From NCBI GenBank assembly GCA_934096075.1, contig CAKOLN010000007.1, positions 4,911 to 68,910 on the forward strand: a stretch of DNA of 64,000 nt, in the 5' to 3' direction. Position numbers and translations under genes: made by a program. Positions 1 to 10,807 of the stretch are shown here, in pieces (position 1 is the stretch's first letter; each line of letters begins with the position of its first letter). The DNA comes from an uncultured Bacilli bacterium. GTDB taxonomy: Bacteria > Bacillota_I > Bacilli_A > RF39 > UBA660. The notes beneath the pieces are model-generated. The model searched no databases. It saw only the letters and a list, made by a program, of their open reading frames with translations, and was not told where the DNA came from.

Positions 1-652
1 ACATCGTATTAGCATCTTTCATGCTCAAAACATAATGAGAATGTAATCCTTCAATATGTTTAACTATATAATACTTATTATTAACTATTTCATTCATATA
101 TTTTTCCATAGGTATAATAGCATAAATAATAGAATTATCCATATCATTTTTAATATTATCAAAAGTTTCATATTCTTTATAATTTAAACCGTAGTCACTC
201 AAATAATTACTAACATAATTTAAATCATTTTTAACAACACCAATATTTTGATTTTTAATTTCACTAAAATTCTTTACTAGATTAGAATTAGTACTAATTA
301 AAACATAATGATCTGTATAAAATACTAAATCACTAGGACTTAACTCGTTCTTATTTTTAAAATTATAATTACCTTCACTATTAACAGTCACATTAAAAGT
401 TAACCCAGTACTAGATTCTAAATTTTTAATATAATCATAGAATACACCTTCACCATTATTACTAAATATAGGTAAATTACCTTCCATGCTTATATCTATA
501 ACATTATTAGCATTTTGATTTATCCAACTTTTTTCACTAAATGAAAAATTATTTTTATTATTGTTAACATAAATTAATATACCAACAACAATAATAAATA
601 AAAGAAGAATAAGTCCACTTATTATTAATATCTTTCTATTTTTCTTTTTCAT
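1..652 (-). CDS. Membrane-anchored periplasmic-binding-like sensor (partial)
   Basis: The gene begins at 652 and runs out of the window, so only about the first 217 residues are visible. Seen: a basic N-terminus, one strong membrane segment (about residues 8-29), then an extracellular domain. That domain reads like the family 3 solute-binding (PBP2) fold, with phrases such as LPIFSNNGEG and NQNIGVVKNDLNY that resemble EvgS-type and amino-acid-binding receptors. In related bacteria such a domain often precedes a signalling module such as GGDEF, EAL or a histidine kinase. The missing C-terminus would decide this, so the signalling role is inference. Confidence 0.6.
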   Translation of the reverse strand, partial: MKKKNRKILIISGLILLLFIIVVGILIYVNNNKNNFSFSEKSWINQNANNVIDISMEGNLPIFSNNGEGVFYDYIKNLESSTGLTFNVTVNSEGNYNFKNKNELSPSDLVFYTDHYVLISTNSNLVKNFSEIKNQNIGVVKNDLNYVSNYLSDYGLNYKEYETFDNIKNDMDNSIIYAIIPMEKYMNEIVNNKYYIVKHIEGLHSHYVLSMKDANTM

Positions 653-660
653 TATATCAC

Positions 661-1116
661 CTAATTATTTGTCCAAACTATCTGAGTATTACTAGAGTTT
701 TTATATCCTTCCATTGGATAAATAGTAGTTTCTTCACTAGCATTTTTACATGTAATTAAGAATTGAATATCATAAAAAGATTTTTCATCATCGCTAAATA
801 CATCTAATGCCTTAACAGCATAACTTTGTGCATCAACCTTACTAACTCCATCACTAACATCCATTATAACATAGACAATCTTACCTTTAGTATCTACACT
901 AACATTTAAAACCCCATCTTCATATAAAGCTTTAATGTCATTTGCTAAAGAACTTTTTAATTTATGTTTTTCTACTCCAGTTAATCTATCACCATACTTA
1001 TCTCCGTTAGTACTATAAAAATATTTAATCAATCCTACACCCATAAGTATCAATGATATTATTACTATCAATGCAAGTACAAATAAAACTTTATTTTCTT
1101 TGATAACTTTTTTCAT
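661..1116 (-). CDS. Small single-pass membrane protein, unknown function
   Basis: A 151-residue protein with a short basic N-terminus, one membrane segment (about residues 10-30) and a soluble domain probably facing outside. I recognise no family. The ATG at 1116 follows a good ribosome-binding site (GAGGAG). It sits directly upstream of the sensor-like gene on the same strand with a gap of only 8 bases, so the two are probably co-transcribed. It could be a partner or input protein for that sensor, but this rests only on position. Confidence 0.6.
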   Translation of the reverse strand: MKKVIKENKVLFVLALIVIISLILMGVGLIKYFYSTNGDKYGDRLTGVEKHKLKSSLANDIKALYEDGVLNVSVDTKGKIVYVIMDVSDGVSKVDAQSYAVKALDVFSDDEKSFYDIQFLITCKNASEETTIYPMEGYKNSSNTQIVWTNN

Positions 1117-1196
1117 TCTTTCAACTCCTCGAATACATTATACTATAGTTTATTCCAAATTGCTAGTTTACATTCAGAAGACAAAAACATAACTAT

Positions 1197-1224
1197 AATA
1201 ATAAAAATTAAAATTTTTATTATT
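1197..1224. terminator. Perfect A+T palindrome, possible terminator
   Basis: Two perfect 13-base arms (AATAATAAAAATT and its complement) flank a 2-base centre. It lies in the 230-bp gap between two minus-strand operons. With only A+T pairs it could be a weak hairpin for either strand or chance in such A-rich DNA. Confidence 0.35.
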
Positions 1225-1321
1225 CTTCAATATTTACTCTAAATCAAACATATTTATTTTGACAAAATTAATGAAAAATAACAAAATATCATTAGATTTG
1301 TCAAAAAATTAAAAACTAAAT

Positions 1322-1345
1322 AAAAAGGCATCTCTCACGAAACAC

Positions 1346-1346
<1 letters not shown>
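1322..1346 (-). terminator. Rho-independent terminator after ligA operon
   Basis: On the minus strand GGTGTTTC and GAGATGCC form an 8-bp stem with wobble pairs, and a T run follows. It sits immediately after the stop of the small membrane protein that follows ligA. Confidence 0.6.
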
Positions 1347-3686
<2,340 letters not shown>

Positions 3687-3718
3687 TCACCACTTATATT
3701 ATACAAAAAATGCAATTA

Positions 3719-4016
3719 TTAGTAAACAAAACTTTTTATATATCTACAGGTAACATTTCTTTTTATATATATACTTAAATTTTTAGTATTTAACAATTTA
3801 GTTTCAGAATTATATCCAAAATCTTTTGTACTTAATCTAATCATATACTTAGGTTTATATAAGTTATAATAAGTTTTTATTTAGATTGAGTATTTTCAGA
3901 AGACTTTCCTTCTATTGGAATTACACCATCATAATCAGTTTCAACAAGAAAGTCAACTTCAGCTTCTTCTTTACTTTTCCAATAGTATATAGGTAATCCA
4001 CTAGATATATTTTTTC
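3719..4016 (-). pseudogene. Remnant of DUF4143-type AAA ATPase (C-terminus)
   Basis: No intact gene lies here, but the minus strand reads in two frames as the C-terminal nuclease-like part of the DUF4143 ATPase family. One frame gives LPIYYWKSKEEAEVDFLVET and VIPIEGKSSENTQSK (compare the family motif E-V-D-F-L ... P-I-E-V-K-S). A frame change then gives TYYNLYKPKYMIRLSTKDFG up to a stop at 3719. At least one frameshift and loss of the N-terminus make it a pseudogene. Together with the remnant near 5.1 kb and the intact gene at 12.9 kb it shows the family has been gained and lost here more than once. Confidence 0.75.
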
Positions 4017-4082
4017 AAATAATTTAATGAATTACATCTTTTCCGGACGACTTTTTAAATTATTAATATCATTTAATAAAGA

Positions 4083-4146
4083 AAATTGTTAATAAGTGTC
4101 AATTTATCAACAATTTCTTGATAAAATTAAAAATATTAGTTAAACT
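4083..4146 (+). promoter_or_regulatory. Promoter abutting an inverted repeat (possible operator)
   Basis: An imperfect inverted repeat (AAATTGTTAATAAG at 4083-4096, TTTATCAACAATTT at 4103-4116; 12 of 14 positions pair) ends one base before a plausible -35 box TTGATA (4118-4123). After 17 bases comes TAAACT (4141-4146). The layout suggests a repressor site in front of the coiled-coil gene. Confidence 0.45.
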
Positions 4147-4165
4147 TAAAATAGGAGAGAGATAT

Positions 4166-4996
4166 ATGGAAAGCAATTTAGAAAAATTTGAAAAAATACT
4201 TGATGAAATCAGAGTAATAAGAGATTTAGATGAATTTAAATCCAATAGTCCCACAGACTATGAAGATTTAATAAAAGGTTTAACAAATATGTATGAAGAA
4301 ATTATAATGGAGGCTAATACACTTGATGATGCAGATATAACTAAAGCTAATGAACTAGTAGATAAATTAATTAATGCTCAACCGGACTTAAAAGATTTAA
4401 AAGAAAAATTTAAAACACGCGCTAAAGTTATAATGAGCTTAAAAGAATTAGAGCAAACTAAAAACAACCTATTAAAAATTGATAATATAACTGAATACAA
4501 AGAAAGACATCAAGATTTATTTGAAAAAGACATAGAAAGTATTATAAGAACATTTAGTACAATAACAGCTAATGTTGATGAATATTCAGATGATTATAAC
4601 AATGCAGTTTCATATATAAAAGATATTTGTAATAAACATCCTGAATTAAAAGAGTTTGAAAAACTATTCCTACAAGAAAAACTAGAAACAAAATCAATTG
4701 AAGAACAAACTAAAGAAATAACAATGAAATTTGAAAAAGAAAAACAAAAAGTAAAAGTAAACTCTTTAACAGAAGAAATTGAAAAATTAAAAGAAAAAAA
4801 AGTAACTAATCAAAAAGAACTAAATGATTATAGAGATTTAATCGAACAATATAAAAAAGATATACTAAATAATCCTAATATGACAAATGAAGAAAAACAA
4901 GAATTAATTAATAAATTAGATAAAGATAATCAAATAATTAGTATGTTAGAAATAATAATTCAAAAGGATAATATGCAAGGTGGACCAAGTCTATAA
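4166..4996 (+). CDS. Coiled-coil protein, unknown function
   Basis: A 276-residue, highly charged, almost entirely helical protein. Heptad-like coiled coil is strongest over about residues 175-265 (many EKLKEKK-type runs). There is no signal peptide or membrane segment, so it is probably cytoplasmic. The start is placed at the ATG at 4166, seven bases after AGGAGAG; an in-frame upstream ATG at 4118 lies in the promoter region and has no ribosome-binding site. It is an isolated plus-strand gene between two ATPase remnants with its own promoter and terminator. I recognise no family. Confidence 0.7.
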   Translation: MESNLEKFEKILDEIRVIRDLDEFKSNSPTDYEDLIKGLTNMYEEIIMEANTLDDADITKANELVDKLINAQPDLKDLKEKFKTRAKVIMSLKELEQTKNNLLKIDNITEYKERHQDLFEKDIESIIRTFSTITANVDEYSDDYNNAVSYIKDICNKHPELKEFEKLFLQEKLETKSIEEQTKEITMKFEKEKQKVKVNSLTEEIEKLKEKKVTNQKELNDYRDLIEQYKKDILNNPNMTNEEKQELINKLDKDNQIISMLEIIIQKDNMQGGPSL

Positions 4997-5018
4997 ACAC
5001 AGAATTTCTGTGTTTTTT
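4995..5018 (+). terminator. Terminator of the coiled-coil gene
   Basis: AAACACAG and CTGTGTTT form an 8-bp stem around a short loop and are followed by a run of T. It overlaps the stop codon of the gene. Confidence 0.8.
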
Positions 5019-5024
5019 TGTAAA

Positions 5025-5298
5025 AAGGTGTAATTTATGATGCAAAAAGTGAAGAATTTGGTGTAAATATAGCAATAAATTTTATAGAATTTGGTGTAAG
5101 TAATTTTTCTACTACAAAAATTCCAATAGTTCAATTGAAATGGATTTCTTTATAAGAGATACAGATTCACTAATTCCAATCGAAGTAAAAGCATATGAAA
5201 AAAGTAAAAAAAGTTTAAATAAACTAATAGAATGGAATACATTAAAAAATAAAACTATGACATTCCTATTAAAAAGATTTTTAAAAGACAAAAACTAG
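5025..5298 (+). pseudogene. Second remnant of a DUF4143-type ATPase
   Basis: The plus strand reads GVIYDAKSEEFGVNIAINF and then, after a frame change, FYYKNSNSSIEMDFFIRDT, SLIPIEVKAYEKSKKSL and a stop at 5296-5298. The E-x-D-F and P-I-E-V-K signatures match the C-terminal domain of DUF4143 ATPases. The N-terminal ATPase part is absent. It lies in opposite orientation to the remnant at 3.7-4.0 kb, and the two flank the coiled-coil gene. Confidence 0.7.
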
Positions 5299-5316
5299 CC
5301 TCTGCTAGTTTTTTAT
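5289..5316. terminator. Bidirectional terminator
   Basis: AAAACTAG and CTAGTTTT pair around a 6-base loop, with A-rich sequence before and T-rich after. It can therefore stop the plus-strand remnant and the minus-strand S8 protease gene, whose stop lies inside it. Confidence 0.7.
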
Positions 5317-6398
5317 AATGATCTTTCACTATCTAAATCTAAAGAAATTTGCTCAATAATTGCCTTTGCATTTATAACATTAAATCCATCAACATTAACA
5401 GTCGTTTCTTTAGCAACTTTAGTAAACTCTTCAAATGTTAATTTTGGATTAACTTCCAAGGCTAATGCATAAATTCCACATAGTTTTGGTATTCCCCAAC
5501 TAAATGTATTATTCCCGTGAAACATATAATCAGATTGACTTCCCCAAAGAGGTATCATTTCACTACATGGAACCATTATCTTTTCTTTTGCAAGTTCAAC
5601 ATTTGATTTTTGCCAATCACTTAAATAATATTGACTATTGTTTAAATCCATATTAACTACAGTAAAGTTCTTAGCAAACTCGTTTGAATCTATAACTTCG
5701 CAACCAGTTTCTCTAAGTTTACTTTTTAGTTGTTCATATTTTTCTCCCAATGCTTTACCATAACCATTACTAATATTAACAATTCTAATACCCTCTCCAT
5801 TTAAGTTTCTATTATATATTTCTAATAATTTTGAATATGTTAATTGTCCAAAAAATGTTCTAGCATCAGATGTAACTAATTCTGGATGTTCTTCATAATA
5901 ATTCGGATTAATATCATAAAAATCTATCTCAGCATTTGGAACAACACCAATATTTTTTCCAACTAAGTAAGACAAAACAACCTCACCATGAAAATGTTCT
6001 CCTCTTGAACCATAACTTTCATAATAATTTTTAATCTTACCTTCTAATTCAACTGGAGTAACGTTAAAACCATTGTCAATGACAGCAATTTTTATTCCGT
6101 CACCTTTTAGTCCTTCTTTATGTAACAAATCAATATCTGTAGTTGTCTTAAAGTAATTACTATTAAACTTAAAAGGATGATTATCTGGAAATTTTGTTGC
6201 AGTTGAATAATTCACTTGTCTAACAATTCCATCACTAAATTCTCCAACAAACTTTTTGCCACTTAAATCACTAAAAGCAAATCCCCATTGCTTAAATTTT
6301 TCATTTCTTAAAGCATATTTTAACCACTCTTCAGTTATGATATCCGGTACAACTTCTTCTCCATATATAAGTTTTTCATATTTTTTTATATCATACAT
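5313..6398 (-). CDS. Subtilisin-like (S8 family) serine protease
   Basis: A 361-residue protein with the subtilase triad in order: Asp in KIAVIDNGF (about residue 108), His in HFHGEVV (about 137) and Ser in NTFSWGIPKL (about 300). The last replaces the usual GTSxAxP, so the Ser motif is atypical. An N-terminal stretch of about 80 residues has no signal peptide or membrane segment, which suggests a cytoplasmic enzyme or export by another route. It starts after AGGTG and ends 10 bases before the next gene region. Substrate unknown. It could be a specialised regulatory or spore-related protease, but nothing nearby shows this. Confidence 0.8.
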   Translation of the reverse strand: MYDIKKYEKLIYGEEVVPDIITEEWLKYALRNEKFKQWGFAFSDLSGKKFVGEFSDGIVRQVNYSTATKFPDNHPFKFNSNYFKTTTDIDLLHKEGLKGDGIKIAVIDNGFNVTPVELEGKIKNYYESYGSRGEHFHGEVVLSYLVGKNIGVVPNAEIDFYDINPNYYEEHPELVTSDARTFFGQLTYSKLLEIYNRNLNGEGIRIVNISNGYGKALGEKYEQLKSKLRETGCEVIDSNEFAKNFTVVNMDLNNSQYYLSDWQKSNVELAKEKIMVPCSEMIPLWGSQSDYMFHGNNTFSWGIPKLCGIYALALEVNPKLTFEEFTKVAKETTVNVDGFNVINAKAIIEQISLDLDSERSL

Positions 6399-6407
6399 AC
6401 ATCACAC

Positions 6408-8489
6408 CTACAATTCAATCTTTCTTAAACTCTTATGATTTTTAGCTAATTGCTTTATCCCATCTTTAAATCCAAATGCTATAGTCGCAAGACTACCATC
6501 AATTTTAACTACAACTCCATCTCCATATCTTTCATGTCTTACTCTATCTCCAACATTTAAATCATCATTTCTACCACTTTCATACATTTCTCCAGTTTTA
6601 ATAGTTTTATTTTCAACAATATTACTTTCTATTAAATCACTACTAATCTCTCCAATAAATCTACTAGGAATATTACTACTTGATTTACCAAATAATGTTC
6701 TATGTCTAGTATTTAATAAATATAAATGTTTTTTTGCTCTAGTAATACCAACATAACACAATCTTCTTTCCTCTTCTAATTCACTTTCACTTTCCATACT
6801 TCTCATGTGTGGGAAAATTCCTTCTTCTAAACCAACTAAGAAAACATCATTAAATTCAAGCCCCTTCGCAGAATGTAATGTCATCAAACTAACGCCATCT
6901 TCTACTTCTTTATATTCTCTCATATCACTAACAAGACTAATATTTTCTAAGAATTCTTCTAGATTATAAATTCCCTTCTCTTCAAAAGACAAAGTAATAC
7001 TTTTAAACTCCTCCAAGTTCTCTAATCTTATTTGACTTTCTAAAGTATCACTCTCTTCAAGCTCACTTCTCATTCCAGTTTTATCTAATATTAAATCAAC
7101 TAATCCACTTAAATTAGTATTCTTACTCTCTTCTTTTAAATCTAATATTAAATTTTTAAACTCTAACTCTTTACCACTACTAATAGTTTCAAACATAGAA
7201 ACATCACTAATATTAGATTCCGTCCTAAGTCTTTCCAAAGTTTTAAGTCCTATTCCTCTTTTAGGCACATTAATAACCCTTTCCAAACTAACATCATCAT
7301 TAGTATTATATATTAAATGTAAATACGCAATTAAATCTTTAATTTCTTTTCTATTATAGAAGAAATAACTACCTACTATTCTAAAAGGAATATTTTCTTT
7401 CAAAAATGCTTCTTCAATAACACGACTCTGTCCATTAGTTCTATATAAAACAGCTATTTCTTTAGGCTTTTCCCCATTACTTATTAACTTTCTAACTTCA
7501 TTAATAACTGTTCTAGCTTCCTCTAATTCACTTTCACATCTAATATATTTAATCTTATCTCCATCACCATTATTACTCCATAAATTCTTTTCTTTTCTCT
7601 CTTTATTATTTTTAATAACATCATTCGCTGCTTTTAAAATATTATTAGTACTTCTATAATTCTCATCTAATAAAACTGTCTTAGCCATAGGATAATCTTT
7701 TTCAAAATTCATAACATTCATATAGTTAGCAAATCTAAAGGAATAAATTGATTGATCCATATCTCCTACAACAAATAAATTTAAATACTTACTAGCAAGT
7801 AACTTACAAAGTTCATATTGAACCATATTTGTATCTTGATACTCATCTACTAAAATATATTGATAATGTACTTGATATTTATCTAATACTTCATCACTCT
7901 TCTTAAATATTTTAACAGGTAATATTAATAAATCATCAAAATCAACACTATTATTTCTCTTTAACATAGAAACATACTTCTTATATATTTTAATAACTAC
8001 TTGATCAAGTGGACTAGTCATAAACTTACTATATTCTTCAGGACTTAATCCTTCATTTTTAGCAAAACTTATTTTATTAAGTATATATTTAATAGGATAA
8101 TTCTCACTACTTAAATTCATTTCTTTTAAGAATTTTTTAATCAAACTATTAACATCATCTCTATCTAAAATAGTTATATTATTTGTATAACCTAACACAT
8201 CAGCATTCTCTCTTAAAACTTTAAGTCCAAAAGAGTGAAAAGTACCAATAAATATTTTATCAGCATCACTACCTATACTTCTAGATACTCTTTCTCTCAT
8301 TTCTCGAGCTGCCCTATTAGTAAATGTAATAGCTAATATATTTTGTGGTCTAACACCACTATTAATAAGATTAACTATTCTTTCCGTTAAAACTCTTGTC
8401 TTACCACTTCCAGCACCTGCTAGAACTAAACAAGGTCCTTCTTTATGCATTACTGCTTCTTTTTGTCTTTCACTTAATTTATCAAACAT
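6408..8489 (-). CDS. pcrA: ATP-dependent DNA helicase PcrA/UvrD
   Basis: Superfamily 1 3'-5' helicase of repair and rolling-circle plasmid replication. At 693 residues it is close to family length. Visible motifs: Walker A in AGAGSGKTRVL, VDEYQDTN (Walker B), GDMDQSIYSFR (motif III), DENYRS (motif IV) and MTLHSAKGLEFNDVF (motif V), plus the C-terminal Tudor-like tail (GDRVRHERYGDGVVVKI) typical of PcrA. The start has GGAG upstream. It probably shares a message with the S8 protease gene downstream. Confidence 0.96.
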   Translation of the reverse strand: MFDKLSERQKEAVMHKEGPCLVLAGAGSGKTRVLTERIVNLINSGVRPQNILAITFTNRAAREMRERVSRSIGSDADKIFIGTFHSFGLKVLRENADVLGYTNNITILDRDDVNSLIKKFLKEMNLSSENYPIKYILNKISFAKNEGLSPEEYSKFMTSPLDQVVIKIYKKYVSMLKRNNSVDFDDLLILPVKIFKKSDEVLDKYQVHYQYILVDEYQDTNMVQYELCKLLASKYLNLFVVGDMDQSIYSFRFANYMNVMNFEKDYPMAKTVLLDENYRSTNNILKAANDVIKNNKERKEKNLWSNNGDGDKIKYIRCESELEEARTVINEVRKLISNGEKPKEIAVLYRTNGQSRVIEEAFLKENIPFRIVGSYFFYNRKEIKDLIAYLHLIYNTNDDVSLERVINVPKRGIGLKTLERLRTESNISDVSMFETISSGKELEFKNLILDLKEESKNTNLSGLVDLILDKTGMRSELEESDTLESQIRLENLEEFKSITLSFEEKGIYNLEEFLENISLVSDMREYKEVEDGVSLMTLHSAKGLEFNDVFLVGLEEGIFPHMRSMESESELEEERRLCYVGITRAKKHLYLLNTRHRTLFGKSSSNIPSRFIGEISSDLIESNIVENKTIKTGEMYESGRNDDLNVGDRVRHERYGDGVVVKIDGSLATIAFGFKDGIKQLAKNHKSLRKIEL

Positions 8490-8544
8490 AATTTATTTCT
8501 CCATTCTTCTTGTATATATTCATTCTATATCAAATACATATGTT

Positions 8545-8584
8545 TGTCAATATAAAAGATTAACTATATCTTCATAGTTAATCT
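8545..8584 (-). terminator. Terminator after divIC
   Basis: AGATTAACTAT and ATAGTTAATCT give an 11-bp perfect stem with a 6-base loop, followed by T-rich sequence on the minus strand. It overlaps the end of divIC. Confidence 0.75.
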
Positions 8585-8865
8585 ATCTTAATAATAATTT
8601 CTCCTTCTTTACTATATAAATACTTCTCTCTAGCATACCTAGCAACATACTCTTCATCCTGTAATTTTTGTATTTCACTTTTTAGTAATTCTTCTTTCTC
8701 TAACTTAAGAGCATACTCTTCATCTAATTTTTTCTTTTCTTTAATATTTTTATAAATATTAGACCAATAACTAAACATATTACTTAAAAACAATGTAAGT
8801 AATGGAATAAAAATAATCATTAAAACAATTAATCTTCTCTTATCTTTCTTAGTTACTCGTTTCAT
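8578..8865 (-). CDS. divIC: Septum formation initiator DivIC/FtsB-like
   Basis: A 95-residue bitopic protein: basic N-terminus, one membrane segment (about residues 12-30), then a coiled coil and the conserved end EEYVARYAREKYLYSKEGEIII seen in DivIC/FtsB. It bridges FtsL and DivIB in the division complex. In Bacillus divIC lies just after yabP-yabQ; here those two are about 6 kb upstream, so the cluster has been split by argS, asnB and an ATPase gene. The AGGAG site sets the start. Confidence 0.85.
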   Translation of the reverse strand: MKRVTKKDKRRLIVLMIIFIPLLTLFLSNMFSYWSNIYKNIKEKKKLDEEYALKLEKEELLKSEIQKLQDEEYVARYAREKYLYSKEGEIIIKID

Positions 8866-8964
8866 ATCTTTCTCCTACATAAATGATACCATAAAAAATA
8901 CAAAATTTCAACTTTTACACTTATATGTTTAATTACTTTTAGTTTTTATTCTACACAGGTCATT

Positions 8965-10743
8965 TTATATTCTTTCAGGAACTTTAATAACCAAAATATT
9001 AAGTAACATATCATTAAGTCTTTTAGTAACACTAGTTAACTTAATCCAAGAATTTCTCTTATTAACATCACTTTCAGTTAATATTCTAAAACTATTATAA
9101 AAATTATTAAACAAAGAATTTATTTCATATAAATAATCCGCAATTATATTAAGATTCTTATTATTATAAGCACTTCTTAATACATCATTAACTTTACTTA
9201 TACTTAATAATAATCTTCTTTCTTCTTCACTAAAAGGATTAACAATATCTCCATCTATAGAATATCCCATATCTTTAGCTTTATTAATTATAGAATTTTG
9301 TCTTACACTAGAATATAATTGATAAGCCCCAGTTTTACCATTTACATTAGTAAACTTCTCTATATCAAATATATAATCTGTTTCTCTATTAGAACTAGCA
9401 TCAGCATACTTAATACATCCTTGAGATACTATATCAGAAATATTTTCTATTTCTTCACTACTCATATTTTCATTCTTACTTAATATATCTTTTTCATAAT
9501 CTTTAACTAATTCAAGTAGACTAACTAATTTCATTACTCCACCATCTCTAGTTTTAAAAGGTTTACCATCTTTACCATTCATAGTACCAAATCCAAAATA
9601 TCTTAACTTAGTACTTTCAGGAACTATAGATGATTTATAAGCAGCTCTAAAACACTGAGTAAAATGTAATGCTTGTCTTTTATCTACTACATACCATATT
9701 TCATCAGGATTATATTTATTCATTCTATCATACATAGTAGCAATCTCAGTTGCGTGATATCCAATAGATCCAGCAGATGTTTTAAGAATTAAAGGTGGTA
9801 CTTCAGTAGTATCTTTATCTTCACTAACATCCATTATAAGAGCACCTTCACTTATTCTAGTTAACTTCTTATCTTCTAATATTTCAAGTACTGAAGAAAC
9901 ATACTTATCAGCATCACTTTCCCCATTCCATAAATCAAAATGAACATCTAATCTATCATATATCTTTTTTAAATCATCAACACTTACTTCAACTATTTTC
10001 TTCCATAGTTCATAATATCCTTTATGACAAGGTTCACTTTCATCTTGTAATATCTTAGTTGCAATCCTAGCTTCTTCCATCCTATTCTCATCACTTTTAG
10101 CATCACTACTTGCCTTAGGATAAATAACTTCTAAATCACTTATTGAAACAGGACTAACACTTGGATATTCTCCATTATAATTAGGATCAAAATACACTAA
10201 ATCAGGTTGCATTATCTTTATTTCAGAAATAACCATACCCATTTGTCTGCCCCAATCACCTAAATGAACATCTCCAATTACATCATCACCTAATAATTTA
10301 GCTAATCTTTTTAATCCTTCTCCTATAATAGCACTCCTTAAATGACCTACATGTAAAGGTTTAGCCACATTCGCACCACCATAATCAAGAACTATTTTTT
10401 TCTTATCTACTTTACTAACACCAAAATTATCTAAATTAGATATCTTAGTAACAAATTGAACTAAAAACTCATCACTAACATTTATATTTAAAAATCCAGG
10501 GCCATCTATACTTATCTTAGAAAATATTTTATTTTCCTTTAAACTCTCTACTACATCTAAAGCAATATTTCTAGGATTTTTCCCATATTCTTTAGCTATT
10601 TGCATAGCAAAGTTAGATTGAAACTGAGATAAATCAGGTCTACCAGATATAGTAACTAATTTATTAATATCTCCTGGTATTACATATCCACATTTAATAA
10701 TTTCTTCATTTAATATTTGTGATAAATAACTCGTTAAAGACAT
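8965..10743 (-). CDS. argS: Arginyl-tRNA synthetase
   Basis: Class I synthetase charging tRNA-Arg. The HIGH motif is seen in KPLHVGHLRSAIIGE; the N-terminal additional domain and the C-terminal anticodon-binding DALR domain (about residues 475-592) are present. The start is set at 10743 (MSLTSYLSQ), because AAAGGGAGTGG lies just upstream and would otherwise be coding from a GTG at 10761. Length 592 residues. The canonical KMSKS is replaced by the looser FKTRDGG region, as in many ArgS proteins. No T-box leader is visible. Confidence 0.96.
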   Translation of the reverse strand: MSLTSYLSQILNEEIIKCGYVIPGDINKLVTISGRPDLSQFQSNFAMQIAKEYGKNPRNIALDVVESLKENKIFSKISIDGPGFLNINVSDEFLVQFVTKISNLDNFGVSKVDKKKIVLDYGGANVAKPLHVGHLRSAIIGEGLKRLAKLLGDDVIGDVHLGDWGRQMGMVISEIKIMQPDLVYFDPNYNGEYPSVSPVSISDLEVIYPKASSDAKSDENRMEEARIATKILQDESEPCHKGYYELWKKIVEVSVDDLKKIYDRLDVHFDLWNGESDADKYVSSVLEILEDKKLTRISEGALIMDVSEDKDTTEVPPLILKTSAGSIGYHATEIATMYDRMNKYNPDEIWYVVDKRQALHFTQCFRAAYKSSIVPESTKLRYFGFGTMNGKDGKPFKTRDGGVMKLVSLLELVKDYEKDILSKNENMSSEEIENISDIVSQGCIKYADASSNRETDYIFDIEKFTNVNGKTGAYQLYSSVRQNSIINKAKDMGYSIDGDIVNPFSEEERRLLLSISKVNDVLRSAYNNKNLNIIADYLYEINSLFNNFYNSFRILTESDVNKRNSWIKLTSVTKRLNDMLLNILVIKVPERI

Positions 10744-10780
10744 TTTACCACTCCCTTTCACAAAGATAATACCATATTAA

Positions 10781-10807
10781 AGAAAAAAAAGAAAGCACTT
10801 AGCTTTC
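10781..10807 (-). terminator. Terminator after asnB
   Basis: GAAAGC and GCTTTC pair around a 5-base loop and are followed on the minus strand by eight T. It separates asnB from argS. Confidence 0.8.
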
